DNA of 10,440 bases from positions 1 to 10,440 of the forward strand of contig CAMNFJ010000111.1 of assembly GCA_946536955.1 (NCBI GenBank). Direction: 5' to 3'. Below the pieces are notes generated by a model. It did not search any database. It was given only the letters and a program-made list of their open reading frames with translations, and had not been told where the DNA came from. The position numbers and the translations under genes are program-made. This document shows positions 1 through 5,921 of this stretch, one piece after another. This DNA comes from CAG-791 sp002394525 (GTDB lineage: Bacteria > Bacillota > Clostridia > Lachnospirales > Lachnospiraceae). Numbering within the stretch: position 1 is the stretch's first letter; each line of letters opens with the position of its first letter.

Positions 1-192
1 TTCAACCATAGGGCTATTCGGATGTATAGTCTAACTGGTTGGGAAAGTACTAATTTATTATATTCGAATTTTGTTTTTTTCAATTTCACTGGTATGCATG
101 TGGGCGGCTGTTATTTCAATTTCCGGATTTTATGACAATATAGTCCATCTTCCGCAATTCAGGATGAATCTATAAGGGAGAAATGTCCGTCC
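1..192. other. AT-rich intergenic region at left edge
   Basis: No credible gene was found on either strand. The region lies downstream of the DUF1622 gene and is clearly more AT-rich than the coding sequence around it. Its only notable content is a possible leftward promoter, listed separately, that would serve a gene beyond the window. I see no clear intrinsic terminator for the DUF1622 gene here. Confidence 0.6.
57..83 (-). promoter_or_regulatory. Possible sigma-A promoter firing leftward
   Basis: On the minus strand, TTGAAA (78-83) is followed after 15 bases by a perfect TATAAT (57-62). The spacer is two bases shorter than optimal and the surroundings are AT-rich, so a chance match is quite possible. 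If real, it drives a gene to the left of the window. Confidence 0.3.
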
Positions 193-531
193 TCAGCCTC
201 CGGCCTCCTTCTTCTCATTCTTGATCTCCCAGTGGATCAGGAAGGTGAGGGCGGCGCGCAGCAAGATGATGGCGCCCAGAATCCCGAGCTCCGACCACTC
301 CCGGACGACTACGGTGCGGAGCACCTCGCCTCCCATTTTGAACTCAAGCGCAAGGGCGATTCCCTGTGCAAGATTGAGTCGGATGTCCTCCCTGTCCCCT
401 CGCAGCCATCTGGCAAAGCAGTGGACGGCGGAGCTGACCAGGACGATCATCCCAGCCAGTTCAAGCCCGATCGTGCAGATTTCAACTATGTATCTCAGAA
501 TATCTTCGAGTATTGTGATAAAAGCTTCCAT
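193..531 (-). CDS. DUF1622 family small integral membrane protein
   Basis: The product has 112 residues and unknown function. Three hydrophobic stretches are visible, at about residues 14-38, 54-64 and 80-99, joined by short charged loops, and the C-terminus is charged (EIKNEKKEAGG). The second half fits what I recall of DUF1622 well: a basic/acidic loop (RGDREDIRLNLAQG), a Leu-Glu-Phe segment, an [LI]RT motif, then an ELGILGAIILLR-type helix ending in an HWEI motif. The length is usual for the family. It lies 96 bases downstream of the GerMN lipoprotein gene on the same strand and may be the last gene of that operon. An AAAGGGTG-type ribosome binding site lies upstream of the ATG, within a tandemly duplicated 14-base sequence. 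Family assignment is fairly firm. No biochemical role can be inferred. Confidence 0.85.
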   Translation of the reverse strand: MEAFITILEDILRYIVEICTIGLELAGMIVLVSSAVHCFARWLRGDREDIRLNLAQGIALALEFKMGGEVLRTVVVREWSELGILGAIILLRAALTFLIHWEIKNEKKEAGG

Positions 532-539
532 ATGTATGA

Positions 540-567
540 TTCACCCTTTCCGGTTCACCCTTTCCGG
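540..567 (-). repeat. Tandem 14-bp duplication covering the ribosome binding site of the DUF1622 gene
   Basis: Two exact, adjacent copies of TTCACCCTTTCCGG (plus-strand reading; 540-553 and 554-567). On the minus strand each copy contains GGAAAGGGTGAA, the purine-rich sequence that serves as Shine-Dalgarno for the gene starting at 531. The copy nearest the gene is at a workable distance from the ATG. The other is a spare. Confidence 0.8.
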
Positions 568-572
568 CCATG

Positions 573-588
573 CCGCTCCTCAGAGCGG
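573..588 (-). other. Short GC-rich hairpin between the GerMN and DUF1622 genes
   Basis: CCGCTC (573-578) and GAGCGG (583-588) form a perfect 6-bp stem with a 4-base loop. No T-tract follows on the minus strand, so it does not look like an efficient intrinsic terminator. It could be a processing or stabilising structure between two cistrons. Confidence 0.4.
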
Positions 589-627
589 GAATTGATCCTG
601 TTCCGGACAGCCTGCATTATTTCCTGT

Positions 628-1596
628 TTACTCGCGGGTCTGGACGATCTCCTCGTTTTTCTGGAGGAGGTTTTCCGAGTCAATGGGATATTTGTCCATA
701 AAGACTGAGTGGTCCTCTCCGTCGATGATGATCTGGACCTGACGGATGTTGGGAAGCTCAGTCAAGGAGTTGACGATCGAGTAGATGGCAACCTCGGGGT
801 CCACGGAGTGGGGGTTGGTGAGGAAGGTCTTGTCAAAGGTCACGGTGCAGATATTGTCGCGGGTCAGGATGTTGACGAGCTTAGTGTTCTCGTTGATGGT
901 GGGGAAGTTGAAGTCGCCGTTGGGGCCGGCGATGATCTGCTCGACGACCAGTCTCTCCATGGGGATGTTGCCGTTGTAGACGACGATCCGGTAGGTCTCC
1001 ACCAGTTTTTTTCCGTCCTGGGAGGCGAAGTAGAGGTGCATCTCGGTCCGCTCAAAGTTGAGCATTTCGCTTCCCGAGTTGTAGATGAACTGGTCGGGGG
1101 TCAGGTTTTCGGATTTGTTGCCCCGCTCGTCCACCAGAAGGGCGCCGTTGACGCGGATGGTGACTTTCCGGATGTTTTCCAGTCCGCAGAGGGTGTTCAC
1201 GATGGCGGCCCGGGTCAGTTTTTCAGTGATGGCATCCAGCTTTCTGTAGTCGGAGGAAAAATCCAGGGTGACAGTGTCGTCCGCGAGGAAATATTCGTTG
1301 AGTTTTATGTTGCCGATCGGCCCGATCAGGCCCTCTTCGGTCTGGTTTTGGGAAAGCTCGTCCAGGAGCTTTCTGACCTGGTCTTCGACAGATCCCGGTA
1401 CGGGCTCTTTGTCCTTGGCGGAAATAGAGGTCCTGTCACTGTTGAGATAGTAGACCTTGATGGATTCTTTTTCGGTCTGCTTTGACGCGCAGGCGCAGAG
1501 GGAGAGGGCCAGCAGGAGGGCGGCAGTCAGAGACAGAAGCAGGGAGCTGGCAGCTTTCCGGATTCCCCGCCGGGAAAATGGCTTTCCTGTATTCAT
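628..1596 (-). CDS. Lipoprotein with two GerMN domains
   Basis: The 322-residue product begins with a basic N-terminus, a Leu/Ala-rich hydrophobic stretch (about residues 18-33) and a lipobox-like LCAC ending at Cys36. It is therefore probably exported and lipid-anchored on the outer face of the membrane. Two repeats of a GerMN-like domain follow, at about residues 44-160 and 185-310. Each carries the 'VTLDFSSDYRK'/'CTVTFDKTFLT' type strand, a helix ending in '[IV]VN[TS]L', and the 'I[RV].V.I..[DN]G' strand. GerMN domains occur in the spore germination protein GerM and in many clostridial envelope lipoproteins; their ligand is uncertain. The ATG overlaps the stop codon of the kinase gene (ATGA) and GGAGGTGA lies 5 bases upstream, so translational coupling is likely. 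It may act in the same envelope pathway as the two-component system. Confidence 0.85.
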   Translation of the reverse strand: MNTGKPFSRRGIRKAASSLLLSLTAALLLALSLCACASKQTEKESIKVYYLNSDRTSISAKDKEPVPGSVEDQVRKLLDELSQNQTEEGLIGPIGNIKLNEYFLADDTVTLDFSSDYRKLDAITEKLTRAAIVNTLCGLENIRKVTIRVNGALLVDERGNKSENLTPDQFIYNSGSEMLNFERTEMHLYFASQDGKKLVETYRIVVYNGNIPMERLVVEQIIAGPNGDFNFPTINENTKLVNILTRDNICTVTFDKTFLTNPHSVDPEVAIYSIVNSLTELPNIRQVQIIIDGEDHSVFMDKYPIDSENLLQKNEEIVQTRE

Positions 1597-3497
1597 ATGC
1601 TCACCTCCCCGCTTTTCTCTGCTTCCGCCGGGCCCTTGCCTGCGGAGCGGGCGCTGCCGGTGTTTTCCGCGCTGCTGCCGGCTTCCGGCATCTGCCCTGC
1701 AGATTTTTCCCTGCCCAAGGTCATTGTGCCCTTGTTTTCCGTGCTTCCACCGGCTTCCAGCATCTGCCCGGCAGGGTTTTCCCTGCCCGTGGTCATTGCG
1801 CCCTTGTTTTCCGTGGTTCCGTTCTTATCCGGGCCGCGGCCGTTCTGCCTGTTCTGCCTGTGGCGGCTCTTGGAGACGTGGATGGTCTCCTCCATATATT
1901 TTTCCCGGGCGCCGTTGTTTTTCCATCCGCGCAGGAGGCGGGAGATCTGTCTGCGCTGGTCGCCGACCCGGAGTTCCATGGGCTGGGAGGAGTAGCGCAG
2001 GGGGATCCGGACCACAAAGGTCGTCCCCTCTCCCTCTTTGCTGGTCACGGAGATGGTGCCGTGGTGGCGCAGGACGGAGCTCTTGGTGATGGAGAGGCCC
2101 AGGCCGGTGCCGCCAATCTCTCTGGATCTGGACTTGTCGACCCGGTAGAATCTCTCGAAGATCCTGGACTGGGCGTCCTCGGGGATCCCGATGCCGTTGT
2201 CCTCGACAGTCAGTTCAAAGTACTGGTAGTCGGCGTCGACAGTGACGATGACCCTGCCGTGCTCGCGGTTGTATTTGATGGCATTTTCCACCAGGTTGGT
2301 CAGGATCTGGCCGATCCGGATGGAGTCCACCTCGGCGAAGACCTCCCGCTTGTTGACCAGGGTCAGCTCGATATCCCGGAACTGGGCGATAGGGCGGAGC
2401 CTCTTCATAACGGACTCGGCCAGCGCGTTGATATCGGTCCTGGTGACCTGAAGCTCGATGTCGGGCCGGTCCTCCTTGACCAGGGCCAGAAGGTCGGAGA
2501 TGATCTGGTTCTCGCGGTCGATCTCATGGTCGATATCCTGGAGAAATTCCCTGTAGACAGCCGGGTCCACCTCCTGTTCGGAGAGAAGGGAGGCGGCGAG
2601 GACCTTCATGGAGGTCATGGGAGTCTTGAGCTCGTGGGAGACGTTGGCGACGAATTCCTGCCTGGACTTGTCCAGGGCGTTCATGCGGCCCAGCACGTTG
2701 TTGAAGGCGTCGGCGATATGCATGGTCTCGATATACTGGGGCGCGCTGATGGGCTCATTGGAATAGCCCTCCTTGACCTCCCTGATATCTCTGGAGAGGA
2801 CCTCGAAGGGGCGGACCAGGGCGCCGGAGATCACGATGGACGCGAAAAAGACGACGACCAGCATGATGGTCTGCAGGAGGAGGGCCTTGCGCCGGAGGAT
2901 GTCCTTGGTCTTGGTGATGTACTCGGTGGAGGTACTTGCCAGCAGGACTCCCCGGATCGAATTTGACTGGGCCTTATAGGAATTGGAAAAATCCCCGCTG
3001 TGGACAGCCGAATCCAGCCCCCGCATGGGCCTGGTCTCCATGATGGGCATGACGACCTCAATGAAGCCGTACTGGGCGTCGTAGTTTTCGGAACCACTCC
3101 CCCCTCCCGATTTAAGGCAGGTGATCACGTCCTGGGAGACGATCGTCTTATTTTCCGACAGGCCGTAGGTATCCTTTACAACGGTCAGGGTGGGGTCAAT
3201 GATCAGGAGCCTGCCGTCATAAAGAGTGGAAAACTCCGCCAGCTGGGCATCGACCTGGCCTGAATCCTTGTTGACCAGGTAGTTGCTGGTGATCAGGTGG
3301 TTGGCCAGAGACCGGAGCTGGCCCTTGACCTGCTCAATACGGACCTCGACCGCCCGGCTCTCATAGTTGCGCAGGATGCCGTCCTGGAGCAGGACGCAGG
3401 GCACCACGCCGACCAGAAATATGATAATGAAAAAAATGACCCGGAGGCTTCGCAGAAAAGTCAGCTTCCCCAGGATCGCTTGGATTTTTCCCTTCAT
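1593..3497 (-). CDS. Membrane sensor histidine kinase, WalK/PhoR/ResE-like, with a repeat-bearing C-terminal tail
   Basis: The 634-residue product has two membrane segments (about residues 15-37 and 206-228) enclosing an extracytoplasmic region of about 170 residues that probably holds a Cache/PAS-like sensor fold. A HAMP linker follows (about 229-280), then the dimerisation/phosphoacceptor domain with the H-box FVANVSHELKTP (His288). The ATPase domain has an N-box (NLVENAIKYN, 401-410), G1 (DNGIGIPE, 433-440), F-box (FERFYRVDKS) and G2 (GGTGLGLS, 462-469). All residues expected for an active kinase are present. Unlike Bacillus WalK, I see no clear cytoplasmic PAS domain between HAMP and H-box. 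The catalytic core ends near residue 500. The remaining 130 or so residues are polar and low-complexity, with a 24-residue repeat from 563. The start has a modest AGGGGA site. The partner is the regulator gene upstream. Confidence 0.93.
   Translation of the reverse strand: MKGKIQAILGKLTFLRSLRVIFFIIIFLVGVVPCVLLQDGILRNYESRAVEVRIEQVKGQLRSLANHLITSNYLVNKDSGQVDAQLAEFSTLYDGRLLIIDPTLTVVKDTYGLSENKTIVSQDVITCLKSGGGSGSENYDAQYGFIEVVMPIMETRPMRGLDSAVHSGDFSNSYKAQSNSIRGVLLASTSTEYITKTKDILRRKALLLQTIMLVVVFFASIVISGALVRPFEVLSRDIREVKEGYSNEPISAPQYIETMHIADAFNNVLGRMNALDKSRQEFVANVSHELKTPMTSMKVLAASLLSEQEVDPAVYREFLQDIDHEIDRENQIISDLLALVKEDRPDIELQVTRTDINALAESVMKRLRPIAQFRDIELTLVNKREVFAEVDSIRIGQILTNLVENAIKYNREHGRVIVTVDADYQYFELTVEDNGIGIPEDAQSRIFERFYRVDKSRSREIGGTGLGLSITKSSVLRHHGTISVTSKEGEGTTFVVRIPLRYSSQPMELRVGDQRRQISRLLRGWKNNGAREKYMEETIHVSKSRHRQNRQNGRGPDKNGTTENKGAMTTGRENPAGQMLEAGGSTENKGTMTLGREKSAGQMPEAGSSAENTGSARSAGKGPAEAEKSGEVSI
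1596..1811 (-). repeat. 72-bp (24-codon) tandem repeat in the 3' end of the kinase gene
   Basis: Two full units encode residues 563-586 (bases 1740-1811) and 587-610 (bases 1668-1739), starting ENKGAMTTGRENPAGQM and ENKGTMTLGREKSAGQM. A third, degenerate unit starts at residue 611 (ENTG). The 72-base period is directly visible in the DNA as GTTTTCC at 1662, 1734 and 1806. Substitutions between units suggest the expansion is not very recent. Confidence 0.8.
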
Positions 3498-3502
3498 AAA
3501 TT

Positions 3503-3641
3503 ATTCCCCTGAAAAAAATTCTTCTGAAAAAAGGATTCCCGGAAAAGGTCCAGGAAAAAGATTCCCCTGAAAAAATGATTCTTCTTAAAAAACGATTCTT
3601 CTTAAAAAGAATCTTCTGAAAAAAGTATTTCCGAAACAGGA
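3503..3641 (-). repeat. Array of degenerate 14-17 base repeats in the leader of the kinase gene
   Basis: About eight units of the form ATTC(C/T)(C/T)CTGAAAAAA(N)G (plus-strand reading) run back to back. Examples start at 3503, 3518, 3561, 3578, 3595 and 3611; one longer unit starts near 3535. On the coding strand they read as AAGAAGAATC or AGGGGAATC blocks separated by runs of 5-7 T. The array ends about six bases before the kinase start codon, and the last unit supplies its ribosome binding site (AGGGGA). Confidence 0.75.
3587..3613 (-). terminator. Weak terminator-like hairpin inside the repeat array
   Basis: GATTCTT and AAGAATC (3594-3600 and 3607-3613) can form a 7-bp stem with a 6-base loop, followed on the minus strand by a G and six T. 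The stem is AT-rich, so efficient termination is doubtful. It could be an attenuator or just a by-product of the repeats. Confidence 0.3.
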
Positions 3642-3650
3642 ATCCCTCCA

Positions 3651-3686
3651 AAACAATACTGCCTCCTCACCAGGGGTTGGAGGCAG
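3651..3686 (-). terminator. Putative intrinsic terminator downstream of the response regulator gene
   Basis: CTGCCTCC (3659-3666) and GGAGGCAG (3679-3686) form a perfect 8-bp stem. The 12-base loop can close further through ACC/GGT. On the minus strand it is followed by TATTGTTTT, an interrupted T-tract. It may partly separate transcription of the regulator from that of the kinase. Confidence 0.5.
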
Positions 3687-3750
3687 CAGATGACTTGTAA
3701 AAATTCGGCGTAAAACGGGCCCCGCAATCCCGGTTGATCCCGGCTGCAGC

Positions 3751-3891
3751 GGTCACTCCCGAAGACCGGTCCGTAACTTCTCACTTCTCGTGGCTGCGGA
3801 AACAGCAGACGGCCGCTCGCCTGATCCGGGCATGGTCACTCCCGGAAACCGGCCCGTCACTTCTCACTTCTCGTGGCTGCGGAAGTAGTAG
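3751..3891 (-). repeat. Direct duplication of the 3' end of the response regulator gene
   Basis: The 58 bases at 3834-3891, covering the last codons and stop of the regulator gene, are repeated at 3751-3808 with about seven mismatches and no gaps (period 83). In the matching frame the downstream copy still reads CFRSHEK-stop, against YYFRSHEK-stop in the gene. The extra copy lies wholly downstream of the real stop and has no function that I can see. Confidence 0.8.
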
Positions 3892-4565
3892 CCGACTCCC
3901 CACTTGGTCTGGACATAGCGGGGCTCCGAGGCGTTGCTCTCGATCTTTTCGCGCAGGCGGCGGATATGGACATCCACGGTCCGGACATCGCCGGGGTATT
4001 CCTTGCCCCAGACCATCTGCAGCAGGGTCGAGCGGGAATAGACCTTTCCCGCATGCGTGGCCAGGAGCTCGAGCAGTTCGAATTCCTTGCCGGTCAGGTT
4101 GATTTCCTTGTCAGCCAGGGTGACCCGGCGGTTGTCCAGGTCCATACGGAGATCTCCGACCTCGATGGTCCTGTCGTCCATGATCTCCTGCTGGCGGCCC
4201 CGGGATGTGCGGCGGATGATGGCCTTGATCCGGCCCTTGACCTCCAGGGGGTTGAAGGGCTTGGTGACATAGTCGTCCGCGCCGTAGTCCAGGCCCAGGA
4301 TCTTGTCCATATCGTCGCCCTTGGCTGTGAGCATGATGATCGGTACATCCGAAAACTCCCTGACCTGCTGGAGCACCTCGAATCCGGAGAGCTTGGGCAG
4401 CATGACGTCCAGGAGGACGATGTCATATTGCTTTTCATGTATACTGTTGACGGCCTCCTCGCCGTCATAAGCGCAGTCCACCTCGTAGCCCTCCTGCATC
4501 AGGCTGTAGCGGAGCCCCTTCACGATCATCCTCTCGTCGTCCACGACCAGAACCTTTGCTGCCAT
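3864..4565 (-). CDS. OmpR/PhoB-family response regulator, WalR-like
   Basis: The 233-residue product has a receiver domain (1-118) with acidic pair D9/D10, phosphoacceptor D53 in VLLDVMLP, T80 and K102 (TKPF), and a winged-helix DNA-binding domain (about 132-230). The recognition region (LLQMVWGKEYPGDVRTVDVHIRRLREKI) and the ending GVGYYFR closely resemble Bacillus WalR (YycF) as I remember it; PhoP is a close alternative. The first in-frame ATG is at 4598. I prefer the ATG at 4565 because AAGGAG lies five bases upstream of it, and the protein then starts MAAKVLVVDDE as regulators of this family do. It pairs with the downstream kinase despite a 366-base gap. A perfect WalR-type box upstream suggests autoregulation. 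Confidence 0.93.
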   Translation of the reverse strand: MAAKVLVVDDERMIVKGLRYSLMQEGYEVDCAYDGEEAVNSIHEKQYDIVLLDVMLPKLSGFEVLQQVREFSDVPIIMLTAKGDDMDKILGLDYGADDYVTKPFNPLEVKGRIKAIIRRTSRGRQQEIMDDRTIEVGDLRMDLDNRRVTLADKEINLTGKEFELLELLATHAGKVYSRSTLLQMVWGKEYPGDVRTVDVHIRRLREKIESNASEPRYVQTKWGVGYYFRSHEK

Positions 4566-4604
4566 CTTTTCTCCTTTTTTCTTTCCAGTAATATCCAATA
4601 AAGG

Positions 4605-4636
4605 AACTGTTCTGTAATAATAACTGTTCCGTAATA
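4605..4636. repeat. 15-bp direct repeat with 17-base period upstream of the response regulator gene
   Basis: AACTGTTCTGTAATA (4605-4619) and AACTGTTCCGTAATA (4622-4636) differ at one base. A third partial copy, CTGTAATA (4638-4645), follows directly. The repeats overlap the likely -10 region and may be an operator. Confidence 0.7.
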
Positions 4637-4644
4637 CCTGTAAT
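4617..4644 (-). promoter_or_regulatory. Candidate promoter of the response regulator gene
   Basis: On the minus strand, ATTACA (4639-4644) and TATTAT (4617-4622) are 16 bases apart, about 50 bases before the chosen start codon. The -35 match is weak, which fits an activator-dependent promoter. The -35 element coincides with one half of the WalR-type box. Confidence 0.35.
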
Positions 4645-4655
4645 AATTATGTAAA
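4639..4655 (+). promoter_or_regulatory. Perfect WalR/PhoP-type box upstream of the response regulator gene
   Basis: TGTAAT (4639-4644), five bases, then TGTAAA (4650-4655) match the published WalR (YycF) consensus TGTWAH-N5-TGTWAH at every defined position. The 11-base period is also that of Bacillus PhoP boxes. It lies 74 bases before the regulator start and reads on the opposite strand to the gene. Confidence 0.55.
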
Positions 4656-4680
4656 ACTCAGTCCTGTGATCATCGCACTG

Positions 4681-5703
4681 TCAGACTGTGATATAGTCCT
4701 GCATTTTCCGGAAGCTGTTCTCCTTGATGCCGGTCACATTCATGATATCCTCGACGGCTTCGAACCTGCCGTTCTGTTCACGGTATTCGATGATGCGCCT
4801 GGCCTTGGTCTCCCCGATCCCGGGGATCCGGGTCAGCTCCTCCAGGGATGCTGTGTTGATATTGATCTTCCGGTCCGGACCTGACTCCCCGCCAGCCGGG
4901 TCCGCGCCTGCGCTGTCAGAAGCTGCGCCCGGCTGAGAATCTGTCACTGCGGGAATTGACGGCCCGCTGATAAAGGGGTCAGTCCCTGCCGGGTCCTCTG
5001 TGCCATTGAGAAAGGCGGGATCTCCGGCAGCCTCCTTCCCTTTAGCGCGCAGAATCTTCGTCTCCTCTCTCGTCGGAATCCGGATCTGCCAGGCGTCCTC
5101 CAGCCTGAGTGCCAGATTGAGCCAGGACCTGTCGGCCGAGTTGTCAAAGCCCCCGGCCGCCTCGACGGCGTCCCGGATCCGGCTTCCCGAAGGAAGTGAA
5201 TAGACCCCCTCCCTTTTTACAGCGCCGCAGACATGTACAGTGACTGTTGAAACAGACGAATCTTCGAAAGCAGATTCCTGTCCGGCTGACTCTCCAGGCT
5301 TTTTCTGCTGCTGCCGGAATGCATCCTGCGGTTGACCAGGTTCAGCGGGTGCATCTGCCTTTTGATCAGCCCCGGCGGCCCCATCCTCCTGCTGTGCAGA
5401 CACTGAGGACGCATCCGCCTTCTGATGTTGATGAACCCCGTCGTGCACTTCCTGTTGTTGATGAACCCCGGCGGGCGCAGACGCCTCCTGGTCTGATTTT
5501 TGATCAGGCGTTCGGGTCTCTTCCTGCGCCTGTACGGAAGAATCAGTTCCCGCTCCATATGGTTCGAGAACCGGCTCTGAAGCCCTGCCGCAGCCTCCTG
5601 AAAACAGGACAAGCCCTGTCAGAAATATGACAGAGAATCTTCTGAGTTTTACAGAAATGTATCTATTATAACAATTCTTTATCGAGTTTTTGTAAAAAAG
5701 CAT
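4681..5703 (-). CDS. comEA: ComEA-like DNA-binding protein with SLBB and helix-hairpin-helix domains, membrane-anchored
   Basis: ComEA proteins bind double-stranded DNA outside the membrane during natural transformation. This 340-residue product has a short basic N-terminus, a hydrophobic segment with a lipobox-like SGGC (Cys38), a Gln/Ala/Asp-rich linker (about 45-150), an SLBB domain (about 153-212, TVTVHVCGAVKREGVYSLP) and a second disordered linker. It ends with the ComEA helix-hairpin-helix domain (278-340, ININTASLEELTRIPGIGETKA). The reading frame opens further upstream, with ATGs at 5796 and 5757. I chose 5703 because GGAGGT lies nine bases upstream of it, and because the longer forms would be translated across the promoter and WalR-type box. 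No terminator separates it from the regulator gene 115 bases downstream. Whether it is a lipoprotein or has a transmembrane anchor is uncertain. Confidence 0.88.
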   Translation of the reverse strand: MLFYKNSIKNCYNRYISVKLRRFSVIFLTGLVLFSGGCGRASEPVLEPYGAGTDSSVQAQEETRTPDQKSDQEASAPAGVHQQQEVHDGVHQHQKADASSVSAQQEDGAAGADQKADAPAEPGQPQDAFRQQQKKPGESAGQESAFEDSSVSTVTVHVCGAVKREGVYSLPSGSRIRDAVEAAGGFDNSADRSWLNLALRLEDAWQIRIPTREETKILRAKGKEAAGDPAFLNGTEDPAGTDPFISGPSIPAVTDSQPGAASDSAGADPAGGESGPDRKININTASLEELTRIPGIGETKARRIIEYREQNGRFEAVEDIMNVTGIKENSFRKMQDYITV

Positions 5704-5761
5704 CGCACAACGACCTCCGATGACCCATTTGACGGCGGCTTTTTCTGTGCGATACATTTTT

Positions 5762-5789
5762 ATTGTAACATTTTCGTTACATTTTACAA
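5762..5789 (-). promoter_or_regulatory. Candidate extended -10 promoter of comEA
   Basis: On the minus strand, TTGTAA (5784-5789) and TACAAT (5762-5767) are 16 bases apart, and the -10 is preceded by TG (TGTTACAAT), an extended -10 element. Transcription would start near 5755, giving a leader of about 50 bases to the preferred start codon at 5703. Confidence 0.55.
5765..5781 (-). promoter_or_regulatory. Perfect WalR-type box overlapping the comEA promoter
   Basis: On the minus strand, TGTAAC (5776-5781), five bases (GAAAA), then TGTTAC (5765-5770) match TGTWAH-N5-TGTWAH exactly. The site sits between the -35 and -10 elements and touches the -10, a position at which binding would be expected to repress. 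The same bases can also be read as an inverted repeat TGTAAC-N6-GTTACA, so another regulator is possible. Confidence 0.55.
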
Positions 5790-5856
5790 GAGGCAAGATG
5801 CCGTGATCAGCTAGTATTCGCAGCCCCTGTCTTCCCTGGCCGCCTGATCCGGGGCA

Positions 5857-5892
5857 GAAAAACCGGCGGAACGCTTCTCTCGTCCCGCCGGT
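5857..5892 (-). terminator. Intrinsic terminator of the CNNM/CorC operon
   Basis: ACCGGCGG (5862-5869) and CCGCCGGT (5885-5892) form a perfect 8-bp GC-rich stem, extended by three more pairs after one mismatch. On the minus strand it is followed by a T-run (TTTTTCTG). It lies about 30 bases after the stop codon at 5922 and separates this operon from comEA. Confidence 0.85.
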
Positions 5893-5921
5893 GCTGACCA
5901 GTGATGGTTGTCTGCGATTTG

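Noticed and set aside
1482..2966. 494-codon open frame on the plus strand opposite the kinase gene
   Set aside because: It is antisense to a kinase with all catalytic motifs. Its translation is low-complexity and resembles no protein family. Long antisense frames are common in GC-rich coding DNA.
3361..3651. TTG-initiated minus-strand frame reading Phe/Arg/Lys-rich repeats, with GGAGG about ten bases upstream
   Set aside because: The protein sequence simply translates the T-tract repeat array and then overlaps the kinase gene in another frame. A leader peptide cannot be excluded, but nothing supports it beyond the purine run.
3751..3891. Integrative-element attachment sites made of the duplicated gene end
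   Set aside because: The copies are only 25 bases apart and no integrase or element remains between them. It is kept as a duplication, with relic status only a possibility.
4566..4598. Upstream ATG at 4598 as start of the response regulator
   Set aside because: It would translate the Shine-Dalgarno AAGGAG and add 11 residues before the conserved receiver start. The ATG at 4565 has ideal spacing.
5340..5530. Short repeats in the comEA linker region as a mobile or regulatory repeat
   Set aside because: They are in-frame codon repeats of a Gln/His/Ala/Asp-rich disordered linker and are explained by protein low complexity.
5704..5796. Upstream ATGs at 5796 and 5757 as start of comEA
   Set aside because: The start at 5796 lies upstream of the likely -10 and across the WalR-type box, and the ATG at 5757 has no visible ribosome binding site and lies at the predicted transcription start. 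The ATG at 5703 has GGAGGT at good spacing.
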